Below, in pieces: positions 20,638-32,599 of a stretch of 64,000 bases of DNA (position 1 is the stretch's first letter; every line of letters starts with the position of its first letter). The DNA is from Corella eumyota. Its lineage: Eukaryota; Chordata; Ascidiacea; Phlebobranchia; Corellidae. A program made the position numbers and the translations under genes. The notes under the pieces were generated by a model. That model ran no database searches. It was not told the origin of the DNA and was given only the letters and a program-made list of their open reading frames with translations. The DNA lies in contig OY720098.1 of the NCBI GenBank assembly GCA_963082875.1, positions 13,578,001-13,642,000 on the forward strand, given 5' to 3'.

Positions 20638-21558
20638 ATGAACCAAATTTCTAACTCGTACAAAGCATTTGTTAAATATCGAAAATGGACCACCGGATTT
20701 TTTGCAACATCTTTAGTTTTAAAAAACGGTCTTCAGCATGTGTTTCCACTTAATTTTTACATGCCTTTTCATGCTACATTGGAATGCTCCAACTACCCAA
20801 TGGAACACCAATATCAACTGTTGCGTGCTGTTAAAAAGGATATGAACTATAAGGATTCAGAAGCAATTTCATTTGTGTCTACAAATCCAGATGTAGCAAG
20901 TGCAGGATTTGATTTATTTGCAAAATGGAAACAGACCAATGTGATTGGCATTCCAAAAACCTTTTATTGTAATAACGTTATTGAGGCAGAAGAATTAAAT
21001 GTAAAACTTGGACAATCAAAAGCTTTGGTTACGGGCAGAAGCAAAAATCAAAGCAAATTCTTAAAATCTTTGCTTTTATCTCAATCCGCGCAGAAGTTTG
21101 CTATTGCTAGTCACCTAATGTTTATTAAAGATAACTGGGCCATTTTTCAAGCTTTAATACCATCAATATTTGTTTTCATTTGGTATTTGGTCTGTTTTCA
21201 TGGGCCTCGATTCATGTTTTCAATTAATAAAAAAATACCACTGGTTTATCTTATAAGATGGTCTGTTGCGTCTGTGATATTGGTTTGGTTTTTATGCAAA
21301 CTTGCAAAATCAAGCATAAATGCTTGGATGTTAAATTCTATTGACAATAAAGTGGCAAACATTTCTAAGGACTTCGCAAAAGGGGGTGTGGAATTTTATG
21401 AAAAATTGCTTTCTCGAAATCAAGCTCAATATGTACTTTTAGGCAAGCAAGGTCAAAAATATTTTACATCATTTGGAAATGAAAAAGATGGTATATTCAT
21501 AAATTGGAAAGGGCCAACTTTGACAGAGCGGTTAAAAAATGTTAAAATATTAATATAG
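20638..21558 (+). CDS. TMEM177: TMEM177, mitochondrial inner-membrane COX2 assembly factor
   Basis: TMEM177 is a two-pass mitochondrial inner-membrane protein that works with COX20 to stabilise newly made COX2 during cytochrome c oxidase assembly. The single exon encodes 306 aa (human 311). Two hydrophobic spans lie near residues 172-190 (IFQALIPSIFVFIWYLVCF) and 206-224 (LIRWSVASVILVWFLCKLA). The best diagnostic block is at about residue 249, GGVEFYEKLLSRN, followed by LGKQGQKYFTSFGN, nearly as in vertebrate TMEM177. SQSAQKFAIAS near 150 matches the SREAQKFALA region. An acceptor-like TTTTTTAG ends at 20603, 34 bp before the ATG, and may be a trans-splice site. Confidence 0.92.
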   Translation: MNQISNSYKAFVKYRKWTTGFFATSLVLKNGLQHVFPLNFYMPFHATLECSNYPMEHQYQLLRAVKKDMNYKDSEAISFVSTNPDVASAGFDLFAKWKQTNVIGIPKTFYCNNVIEAEELNVKLGQSKALVTGRSKNQSKFLKSLLLSQSAQKFAIASHLMFIKDNWAIFQALIPSIFVFIWYLVCFHGPRFMFSINKKIPLVYLIRWSVASVILVWFLCKLAKSSINAWMLNSIDNKVANISKDFAKGGVEFYEKLLSRNQAQYVLLGKQGQKYFTSFGNEKDGIFINWKGPTLTERLKNVKILI

Positions 21559-21746
21559 CCTTTTTATAAAAATCAATGTAATATTAATGTGGCTTAAATT
21601 TTTAGCTTATAAAAACCTTTTTAGTTACATTTTTAAAAATTTTAAATTGTTTAGCTATTTTAGACAGTTGCAATGTTTGTAAAAATGAATGTAAAAAAAT
21701 GACAATTTTAAATTTTTAGAATATTATTATTTACAGAATTAGTTCA

Positions 21747-21752
21747 AATAAA
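21747..21752 (+). terminator. Poly(A) signal of TMEM177
   Basis: AATAAA lies 189 bp after the TMEM177 stop. It is followed within 15 bp by a T-tract ending in TTTTAG at 21766, an acceptor 54 bp before the GOLGA2 start. This tight signal-acceptor pairing is what an operon junction would look like. Confidence 0.5.
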
Positions 21753-21820
21753 ATTATTTTTTTTAGTTAAAAAAATGTATTAACTATTTCTAATTTATTT
21801 TGCAACTTGTGGCTGTTAAA

Positions 21821-24800
21821 ATGCCATCAAAAAAAGAAATTGCTGCTGCTAAAAAAGCTGCAAAGCGAAAAGTAAGTTAAGTTTTTTATTTTATTAACTA
21901 AATGTAGTTGGATGTTTTAATTGTACTTTTAGAATTTTATTATTAAAAAATATTTTTTATGTGAGCTTTCCGTTTTTTACCAAAGTTGTTTTTTTTATTA
22001 ACATGAATTGAAAAATGTAATTAAGTATTAAAACGTTATTTTTAACAATATATATATTTTAAATGTTTATCTGTATTTACAACTATTCTTGTTTAAATTT
22101 TGTTCATGCAGCTTCAAAACTTTAAACAAAATCGTAATAAACAAAGTCCCAGTAAAGGAAAACCAAAAGTTAAGCAAGTAAGCAAATCTATTTACTGTTA
22201 GTTTTGTTAATTTATAATACAAAGTGCATTAAGTTAGGCCCATTAGGGGCCCATTATTTTTTATTGGACTTTCTATAATTACATTAATACTTAAGAAAAT
22301 ATAGGCATGAATAATCATGTAAAACTAAACTTGTTGCAGTAATGATAAAGGGGAAAAACTTAATTTGCCTATTTTTAAAATAGAAACTTATAATTTAAAA
22401 ATAAAAAGTTGTAACACAAGTATAAAAAAGATCTAACTATTTTTTTAGAATGAAATAGAAATAAATGCTCGAACAACCAAAATTTTTGAAATGGAATTAC
22501 CTGAAAAAAGTGAACAATTTGTATTGATTTCCAGTGGCTTGGAACATTCGACAACCAAGTCTACTGAGAACAGTGAACCAGTTAAATTCAATACACAAGA
22601 AATCTTAAATAGGCCTTCTTGTATATCTGAATCAGATCTAAAACTTGACAATTTAGAAGATGTTGTAGTAAATGCTTATACAGAGGAATTAAATAAGGGT
22701 AATGAATCACCAGTTATAATTGGTAAAATGCCGCTGTTAATTGAAGAAAGGAAAAATGAAAATATACAAACTAATACTGAATATAATAAAGTTGAAGAAA
22801 CATCTCGAGGATTTTTTAAGATTGAAGATATTAATGAAAAGTAACTTAAAGATTTTAGCAATCTTTTAAAATATTTTAACTTTTTATTAATAAAAACTTA
22901 TTTGTTTACAATTTTTTATAGAAAATGAAATGTATTTTTATAAAATAAACTTTTTATCTGTTGAGGTTTTTAAATAAATTAAAACTATAATGTAAGCAAT
23001 TTTTATTTTTTTTAAATTTTTTGTTAATGTTTTAGTTCTCCTAGTTCAGCATCAACTGGAACTTTATGTCAAATATCAAGTAAACTAAATGGGTTGGCAT
23101 TTAAGACTGACGAGGTGAAATCCTTACAAACTAATTCTCATACCCAGATTGTTATTACTCAATTAGAGGTATTACGCTTGCTATACTTGTAAAATGTTTA
23201 ATTACACTAATCTTACCAAATGTACTTGTTGCAAGAAAAATGTGGTATGTTGTTTCTAATTGTGCGACATTTTACATTTTCATGTTTGTATTAACTTTGA
23301 TATATAAAAATCTCTGTTTTATTTTTAAACTCAACTTACAATTTGATTTCTCTTATGTACCGTATTTATATTTTAAAGAATATTATTTGGTAATATTTGC
23401 TGTTAAATTTTATAATACAAATCTTTTGATTAAATTTGGTTAATTTGCAAGTTACCTAAAAATCTGTTTGTGGAATATTAAGTGCATAAGTATCTTTTTC
23501 AGTATGTTAATTAATTTTTATTAAGCATCGAAACCAACAACTTGCTGAAGAAATTGCTTGCTTAACTCATCAAGAACAGGATCTTAAGTTGCAGATTGAA
23601 AACTTGGCACATCAAATTAAAAGTTCTTATTCTCAATTTGAAAGTGTAAGATTTCAAAAAATTTTCTGTCTTTTAAATTTTTGTAAGCTGTTGACAGTTA
23701 TTTACGAACCTTATTACATACTATTTTTCACATTTTACTAACAGGAAAAACAGGAGCTTTATACAAAAACAATGAAGGAACAAACAATGCTTCAACAACA
23801 ACTGCAGGTAAATTGAATTGACTGTTTTTTAGACTTCATTTTTTTGGGGTTTGATAGTATGGTGGTGCTCATGCTGTAGTATACTACAAAATCTTCGTGT
23901 CAATATTTAATACTCCTGTTGCATCAAAGTAATATTTATCGTATATCACCTAAATACAAAAAATTGGGCTGTAGGTCCTAAAAACTTGCGTATTTGAAAT
24001 ATTTTCCAATTACCAAAAATGATAAATTTAAGTTTTAAATTGTGCTTATTTGCCTTTTTTATTTTTAAAATTGTTTAGGTTCAAATGCAAACCATTGGAA
24101 TCTTAGTTGCAGAGAAACAGGAATTACAACATCAACTTCATGAGATTCGAACATCAGCTGAACGGTTTCAGCTTACTAAACAGCAGTACAATGAACAATT
24201 GCAGGATTATAAAGTTCAAGTTCAAACTTTAGAACGTGAAAAAAGAACTTCTGAGGACAATATAAAATATTTAACCATGGTTAGTTTTTAAATAGAAAAC
24301 AGTAGTTTTTTTCCAAAAGATTTAATCTAAAATTTTTTTGTTTTGCAGCAAGAATTTTTTATGTGTTTAGCCATTGGTATTAAATATACTTCAGAGTTAC
24401 AAATAAAAATAACTACTAGTTTCTTTTTTTGCCAAAATATATTAAATTGTTAATTATTACTTTTTACAGATTAAAAGTTCCTTAGAAAAGGAAAGAAACG
24501 GTTTACAAACTAGTTTAAATGGAGTACAGCGGAGCAATGAGGAAAATAAAATGTATGCAAATGAACTTGTGCAAAAACTGGCAACCAAGGTATAAATTAA
24601 TAAATTTTAAGGGATATGTTGTTGTAAATATAACAATTTTATTTTAACTAGGTAATGAATAAAGTCTAGTTAATTTTTGTTAGCAACTATTTATTTTAAA
24701 AGTTAATTTTATGATTTGTCAAATGCCAAATCTCTGACATTGTTTAAAAATAATACCCTGTAATATTTAGGATAGTGAATGTATTCAGTTATCTGAAGAA

Positions 24801-27800
24801 GCAAATGATCTTAATGAAAAGTTAGCAATGGCTGAAGTATTACTTCAACAAGTAAGTGATTAAGGTACAAAATTATTGCAAACTTTTTATATTTTCTGCA
24901 TTTATTTTAAAAGCATTCTTCTAGAATTTATATTTTATAAATTTAGTTGGCGAACAAAAATGATGAAAGTCCAAACTCTCAGATCGAAAAATTTCAATGT
25001 GAAAGGGAAAGCCTTAATCAAAAACTACTTGAGGTTAAAGTGGCATTAAATTTGGTATATTGCCTAAGTAGGTGCTTGCATGTGATGCACGTCGAAGCAC
25101 TAACCTTGTTTAATTCCCAATGCCACACTATACTATGTCAATATAGTTATTGAAAATATGTAAATGATTCTTGAGAAAAGTTTTTACTTTTCTTATTAAT
25201 ATATAAATTTCTCAGTTAAATTAATAAAATAACAAATTGTCTTATAAATATTTTATTTTTGAAATTGTCTTTCGAAAAATTTGTATTAATTTAAAAGAGC
25301 GCCTAGTATTTTTAAGGTTCAATTTATATTGCTTCAGTACTATGCCTGAAAAATTAGTGCATATATTTTTTTTAGCCTCTAACGAGTAAAATTAACAAAA
25401 AAGCATGCAAATGTATTTAATTAAAGAATTATCAAACAAAAATATCCTCAATGGATATGGTAATTTTACAAGGTTTTGGATCAGTTGTACTTTACAGACC
25501 TTGAAGATACTCTTGTACTTTAAGGTTCAGGCTGAATTTCTTTTTTTAAAGGTTTTTTAACATGTGTATTAGTATACTTAAACCCGACCTATACCTTGTA
25601 TAGATATACCTTAACGCTAACTTTATAATCACTGTATATGTAATACAAGGTTGTCATTTTATTAAAAATCTGGATAACACTGTTACCTTAAAATTGTTTA
25701 ACAATTAAACAGTTTTATTTTACTACATGGTACTTCTAAGGACCTTGTCAAATATCATTTTTTGTGTTCTGATCCATACTGACTCCCCTTTCACATTCTA
25801 ACTGTCTAAACAATTATAAATGTTTTTGCAGACTGTATAGTACAAGTGATACTTATTTTTTTGTTGGTGTGCGATTGTTAAAAAATGACTTATAATTAGT
25901 TGTAAACTAAATACTTTTTTATTTATAGTTTATTTTAGTTAGGATATTGAATAAGTAACTTTTTGTTTTATTCTTTTCTTTAATGTGCTTGTGTAGTGTT
26001 TTTGTTAAAATAAGTTAAAATGTTTTTGCTAAAATGGTATTTGTTAGGGTTGGTTTTAACAATTTATTTTATCTTCAAGTAGTAATTTTTTTATTTGATT
26101 AATATGGAAAAAATTAAAAGTATTTTGTTTTGGTTTAGTATCAACGAATATTTGATGAACTGACAAGTGAAAGAGATCAACTTGGTAAACAGTATGATGA
26201 AGTTCATGCTCAAATGAGGCTACAAATACTTGAACTAAACACACAGGTTTGCCAGATGCAAATAAAATCTATAATTTGTTATAGCATACAATAAAACAAC
26301 TAAATCAAGTTTACCAACTTATTTATTTAAAGGTTACAACGTTGAATAATAAGAATAAAAGCTTAAATGTTGAAAACGAAATTTTATCAAGCAAATTGAG
26401 TTTTTTGAAAGATGATACTGAGTTAAATACCATTCAGAAAAAGGTTCAACAATTCTTTTCTAAAAAATTGTGTAATTATTCTAACAGTGACTGGTCATAT
26501 TTTACTAAAGATACCCAATTTTAAAATGTTTTATAGGTAATTGGTTTAGAAACCAATGTGAGTGATTTGACATACCAATTACATGCAACTAGTAATGATA
26601 AAAGTCAGGTGGTTCAACAATTACAAAATCAAATAAAAAACAATGAACATCTTGCCAGGTAGTACTTTATATTGTTTACTTTGGCACATTTTTGCCCAAG
26701 GTATAACCACAAGGAGCAATATTTGTTTTTTGGTATTGTTATTTTATTGAAAATTAATGTTATAACTAATTTTATTTAATGTTTCTTATAACCTATGCTT
26801 ATTAATGTTTTTTGCTTAAGACTAAATGAGACTCAACAAAGCAAACTTAATAAGCTAAGTGAAAACATGAATAAGAGTTTAATCTCTAAAGATGAGTACA
26901 AAAGATTACTCGAGCAAACTCAAAGTGACCAATCTACAATTTCGAGAGCCCTTCAACAAAATAAACAACTCAAAAATCAACTGAAGGAAATGCAAGAAAG
27001 TTTTATTAAATTGGTAAATTTTTTTTTATTTAATTTTTTTTCTTTTTGTTGTAAGATAACTAGAAGAGTTTCCTTTTTAATGTATTTTAATGATTTTAAC
27101 ACTAAAATTAATATAGTTTTGTATCTACCCTTCATGGTAGTTTAACTTATATTTCATCCAACAAATATTTTTTTAGTTAAATAAAAAAGTTAAAAACTTT
27201 GTTTAGACAAATGATAAAATAAAGTTGTCCAATCAAGTTTCTTCCTTAGAGCACAGTAATTGTGAACTTGAAACCAAATTACAAATTACTAACAAAAACC
27301 TTAAAGATGTTAATACAAATTATGAGAAACATTTTTTGGGTATAAACCAAGAAAAGAAAAACGAAATACATTTAAAGGTGACCTGCATTATGCTTTTGGT
27401 TACCATACATTAAAAATTAAATTATATGTATGCCATTTTTGGTAAAAGAATGTTTCATTGCTTTAAAAAATATTAATCCTTATATATAACTAGCTATTTA
27501 CGGATCCTTGTTTATTAAAAATAAAGTAAACCCAAAAGTTACCATTTTTTATGTTAACAGCAAAGTATTTGTGATAAAGCCGAATATAAAGAAAAACTAA
27601 ATGCATTGCAAGAAAATATTAATGTACTCGGGTATGTGTTACATTGTGCAATTAATAATTAAATTCTAGGTAATACTGTGATAATTATATTTGCTTTTGT
27701 TTTAGGAAGGAAAATCAGGAGTTAAAAAACATCGTAACATCATTAAAACATAAAATAGATTCAAACAAAGGTGATGATTCTGAGGTGAACATGTTTTTAA

Positions 27801-30800
27801 ACTTTATTAAAATTGATTTTTGCTAAAAAAATTTACTTTAATCTATGTTAAATTTTTTGCTTTGCCCAGGATAAATTTTTTTAAATGTTTTTAAAACATC
27901 CTTTTTGTTCGAAAAAAAAACAATACTTACTTTTGCAGGTGGCAAGGTTGCAAACATCAATTAGTGAGTTAACACAAGAGAAAGATTTATTGAAAGCTGA
28001 GTTGGATAGTTTAATAAGTACTGATCTTGAAAACATGATACTTTTGCAGGTACATAATAATTTAATAATTTAGGCTTGATAGGTTTTATAAAAATAATTT
28101 TTTGCCAACAATTCACTAAACAATGAAATAATAAAAATTTGGTAGTTATTGGTAAAAGTCTCTTTACATGAACAACCTACTTGTACCCACATATAAAAAG
28201 TTTGGTTATTTATTTGTTTTTTTATTTATTCTACATATATATATCTACTAGTATAAAATGCTGTGTGGTTCTTTTTATACATGAACACTAAAGGCGCTAT
28301 TTGTAATAATTACACCCTTTATCTTTTAAAGTAGAGATTGCGTATATAAATTCTAAGAGGGATATGATAAGTTAAAAATGCACAAAATAATACATTAATC
28401 ACAGTATCTTATTGTTTTTTTAATTATTCTACCAGAACGTGAAATGTATGAGATAGTAGCTTCCTTATTAACATTACTTTTACGCAGCGTTAAATGTGTA
28501 CGATTAATACTGATATCATTATTTAAGGAAGTACCAATATAGGGTTTGTAGTTTCTATGTAAGAAATTTTTGTTTGTAGTTTTTATGTAAGAAATTTTTG
28601 TTAATCAAAATATTTGTGTAAGGCATTTTTAAAACCCAATGTGATTTTGTAATTTTACTACTGGTCACGTGTTAAATTATATGTGTTTATATATATACTT
28701 CGGAAGGGTTTATTTTTGTGTTTATACAAAAGAGGTTCAAATGTGAAAGGTTTAGATGTAACGGTTTAAGTGTTATGGGGTTTAATTAAGGGAGTTTGGT
28801 TGTAATGGAATCAAATTAAAAGGTCCTGTATGGTGTTTCAATGTTTGTTACTTTAACCAAGCTATAAAGTTAACAAAAAAATTATTAATATAAAAAACTA
28901 ATAGAATTATAAAAAAACAATAAGGGGTTGTACATAAGAAATAAATATTTAGGACAAATTCAGTGTGGTTATGAAGGAAAAGATTGAAGCTATAAGTAGG
29001 GTAGAAGACCTTGAACATATTAATCTACAACTTCAAAATGAATGTGATACCATTGGTAAGTTTTACTGTTTTTAAAAAAACTGTTTTCCAAATTTTAGAT
29101 AAAAACATCCATGTTTTTAGAATTTATTTAATTTTAGATAAAACATCCAATAATATGGATCTTTAAACATTGTTTTATTTGAAAACTTTACAAATTGTGT
29201 ATTTTTTGACCTGTTATGAGTAGGGCTTGGATCTAGGTTTGTTTAAATAACTTTCAATATAATTTGTTATGTGCCGGCAGCATGGTGTAGTGGTAAGAAC
29301 ACTTGCTACACCACACATGAGGGCGTGGGTTCAATTCCCACTGATCCCATGCTGTAGTGCCCTTGAGTAAGGCGCTATAAACGGTATGAAGTCCTGCTGA
29401 GCCAGCACTGAATCAGCAGCATAATTATCGGGCAATTATAAACTATAATATCCAAAACTGCCACAGGCAACTGGAGACTGGGTCAAGAGTTACTGATGTT
29501 ACTCTATGTTTAAGTCAGGGATTCGACTTTCTCACATCGAGGATAAAGATATATACAAAAATTCAGATGCATTTTTTTTATTCAGATGCATTTTTTTAAT
29601 GGACATTTTAAATAGTGAAGTATTGTTAAATTTTGTTTATATTGAAGCATTAAATTACATTTTTCAACAATATTGCACAGGTGAATATATTACCTTGTAT
29701 CACAATCAAAGACAACTATTAAAACAAAGACACCATGAAAAAGATGAATATGTTTCATCCATGGCTCAAGACAGACAACTCATGCAGGTACACTTTAAAT
29801 TAGTGATTTAAAAATAAATTTTCGAAACTTGCATTAATTAAGTTTATTCTTTATTTTAAGCATGACATATTTTAAACTAAGTCAACTAAAAGTTGTGTAT
29901 TTTATCATCGTTTGATCGTGTGTTTATAATTTTGCCCGAAAATCGCCTGTGCTGCAAAACCAATAGTGGACAATTCACAAATAGTTAGCAATGTACTTGA
30001 TTATTGTTTTTTAGAAATATTTATTTTAAACAGCAACTTCATAGCTAAAACATTAAAACTTTATTTTCTTATTGTTGCCATGCCGATCATTGCCAGTTAT
30101 TTATCATTGCCACTTAAATATGTTTTATGTGTACAAATAGGTTGGTGTATATATGTATTAAAATTAAAGACAAACATTTGGTAGAGATTTTAAATTCTTA
30201 TCATTTAGGAAAAGTTGGAAAAACTACAAAGTCTTGTTATCAGGCTATTAAATTCACAAAATGAAACCCAACCAATTGAAGGCGAAGTTACTAAACTTAC
30301 CACAGGTATTAAGATTGTTTTATACAGTAAAAGGTGGCTTAATATAAAGAGTAAAGTAAAATGTGGCTTGGTACAATGGCACATGGTTTTATAACTTGAG
30401 GTTCTCAATTTAAACCTTGCTCCTAAAGTATCTTAGCACCCCTAAATAAGGCACTTTAAATGATGCTAGCTTTTACATGCCAAAAACTAATCATCAATTT
30501 TCAGATATGAAATAATATTTAAAACTGCCTAAAGCAATAAGGGACAAGGCTGTGGTGAAAATAAGTTAACTTGACATATCAAAGATCAATAAACATGGCG
30601 AAAATCCAATCGAAACATTTTAATTCTTTTTACAGTTTTTACTAATTTTACATCATGTGGCTAATACAATTTCACAACTTAACACCAAGCAAAGGGTATT
30701 GTTTATTTTATACAGACAAATTATACAAATTACACCTTGAATGGAAATTAATCTTACACCTGTTAAAAATACATTAATACCAAATTTAAATAAGCTCAAT

Positions 30801-31835
30801 AATGTCTAAATAAAACTAAATCAACAATAAAACTGGATTTATATGATAATTAAAATACAGTTCTAAATTATTTGATCTTTTTAAAGACTAAAACATTCGT
30901 CTTACTGTAGTTAGTTACACAAAAAATTAACAACAAAATAAATTTTTAGGAAATCATTTCTTAAATTTTAATATGCAATAGAAATATTAATTTTATGAAA
31001 AAAAAGATAAAAATTTAATTCATGCATTATAACAAAATTTTAATGCCTTAAATTAAATTTTAATAAATAAACAACCATTTTAATATAATAAATAAACAAA
31101 AAAAGTTTTAAAACAAGTTCTTAAATCACTAATATCATAATATATAGTAGACAATTTTTAATGCGCGAACAAGCACATCAGTATGGTGAGTAAACCAAAA
31201 TTTATTTTTATGTTGTTAATATCATATTACGCAATTGACCAAAATTTTAAAACCAAATAGCAACCTATAAATTAAATATAAAATAGGATTGGAACACAAT
31301 TGGATACACTAAACCCTTCAAGAAAAACACAGACAATAAATGAAATGCTAATAAATCTCCTTAACTACTTAATCACATAAAAAAGTTTTTTCAGATGCAA
31401 ATCTTTAAAGACTAAGCATAACCGTTGCTCTATATTTACCATCACATAACAATAAAATTCACCAATATATAATATTTTTTTCTAATTTAATAAAAATAAA
31501 AATTAATTTTCTGACTAAAAACATTTTGAGAATTTAAAAATATAAAGATTAACAATTAAAAATAATAAGGTGATAAAAGTTCAAACTGGCCTGATATGGT
31601 TGAAAACAAAGAACCACAACCTTCAAAGCCAGACATATTACCAGACTCCGTAAATATGAAAAGCAGACTACTTGATGTATCAGGTCGAAAGTTACGCTGT
31701 GACAGTGATTCCACTACAGCTAATGAAATCATTGACTTAATTGAAGAAATACAGGCACCAGCACATATGGGAAACCCTTTCGATGCACCCCATGGCTTTT
31801 GTTTAAGGTACATGGGAAAATATACTTCAATTTAA
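21821..31835 (+). CDS. GOLGA2: GOLGA2 / GM130, cis-Golgi coiled-coil tether (22 exons)
   Basis: GM130 tethers vesicles at the cis-Golgi through p115 and holds GRASP65. Exons: 21821-21871, 22112-22177, 22449-22840, 23036-23168, 23526-23645, 23745-23807, 24079-24279, 24470-24589, 24771-24851, 24947-25033, 26139-26246, 26333-26443, 26537-26658, 26821-27013, 27207-27377, 27561-27631, 27706-27784, 27939-28049, 28953-29055, 29681-29787, 30209-30305, 31570-31835. All phases agree; the product is about 950 aa (human 1002). The basic N-terminus ([12 protein letters not shown]) matches the p115/importin-binding start. Coiled-coil blocks [28 protein letters not shown] and [20 protein letters not shown] match vertebrate GM130 closely. 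The C-terminus ends KYTSI, a class I PDZ ligand like human ITVI that docks GRASP65. The exon 22 acceptor is weak, but it restores GDKSSNW, matching human GDRNEWH. Confidence 0.92.
29271..29490 (+). mobile_element. tRNA-derived SINE in GOLGA2 intron 19
   Basis: The head folds like a tRNA. CAGCATGG pairs with CCATGCTG, the A box is TGGTGTAGTGGTAAG, and the T arm is perfect (GTGGG-TTCAATT-CCCAC) with a B box GGTTCAATTCC at 29328. The body continues with GTGCCCTTGAGTAAGGCGC, a module seen in many invertebrate SINEs. Internal pol III promoter boxes and a non-tRNA body distinguish it from a tRNA gene. Two further relatives occur in the window. Confidence 0.75.
30363..30475 (+). mobile_element. Degraded SINE copy in GOLGA2 intron 21
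   Basis: It shares the order of the 29.3-kb SINE: a GGCTTGGTACAATGGCA head, GGTTCTCAATTTAAACC in place of the B box, then AGCACCCCTAAATAAGGCAC as the body module. Many substitutions suggest an old insertion. Confidence 0.5.
31020..31340 (-). repeat. Isolated satellite monomers inside GOLGA2 intron 21
   Basis: The sequence reads as the reverse complement of the 51-64 kb satellite. TTTTAATAAATAAACAACCATTT, GTTGTTAATATCATATTACG, CAATTGACCAAAATTTTAAA and TAGGATTGGAACACAA match blocks in the same order as in the array. It is roughly two to three decayed units. Confidence 0.6.
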
Positions 31836-31890
31836 ACCAGATTTTTAGTAAGGGAAGTACATGTAATATTTATACACCTTGTGATGCATA

Positions 31891-31896
31891 AATAAA
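31891..31896 (+). terminator. Poly(A) signal of GOLGA2
   Basis: AATAAA lies 56 bp after the stop at 31833-31835. It supports ending the protein in KYTSI, rather than splicing from the GTACAT donor-like sequence just upstream. Confidence 0.6.
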
Positions 31897-32599
31897 ACAT
31901 TAAGGGCAAATTTTATTGTTTTTTTTTGTTTTCAAGTAAATTAAGGGGAATCTAGAAAATGATTATGTTACTTAGTGTTTAATAAGCGTACTTTGCAATA
32001 CTAGTCTGCTAGGTTTAAAAAAGTTAAAATATGTTTATTATGTAATTTTTATTTTAATGTTAATTTTTTTTAACTTGTCATATTAGGCTTTTAGACAAAC
32101 TGGTGGCTATTTTTATTGTAATCCTATTTAATTAAAAAAAATATGTTTTTAACATTTTTTCATGTCATTAAATAAATTGAAATAGTCCTTATTATTTTTT
32201 ATACAACACTGTTTGTGTTATAAACAATTTAAGGCTTGTGAATTTCAAAAATGTTACAGTTGTATGTTTATTTTTTTATTTTTTGTGTCATTAGATAAAT
32301 TAGCTATATTTTACTTTATTCTTGTATAGCTCTGTTTGTGTTATATAAAGCTTAGTTACAAGGAATTATATTTTTTATTTTTTGCAGGTGTTATTATTAT
32401 TTTATTAAATTGGAGATCAGAAAATGTTATCTATTTTATTGTATTTTGTCTTTGTCTTCTTATAAGTAAATGAGTGAGCAAAAATAAAATTGAACCTAAA
32501 AATAATGATTTGTTTTCTAAAACATAACAATATATGAAATGATATTTTAATGTATATACAGTAAAACAGTATGATTATTTGTCTTCAACTTTATTTTAA

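Noticed and set aside
25034-25153. Extension of GOLGA2 exon 10
   Set aside because: The exon ending at 25033 aligns gap-free with human GM130 into exon 11 ([11 protein letters not shown] then [15 protein letters not shown]); extra codons would add an unmatched insert.
28240-28760. Possible short mobile element in GOLGA2 intron 18 (starts near CTACTAGTATAAAATGCTG)
   Set aside because: It looks like an element edge, but I could not find a matching end or target duplication.
29281-29357. Functional tRNA gene
   Set aside because: A and B boxes and the T arm are good, but the body continues with a SINE module and the D/anticodon region is irregular; related decayed copies exist.
31809-32470. GOLGA2 splicing to a further exon at about 32390
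   Set aside because: The joined frame gives Tyr/Phe-rich nonsense unlike GM130, whereas the unspliced end gives the expected T-x-I tail followed by AATAAA.
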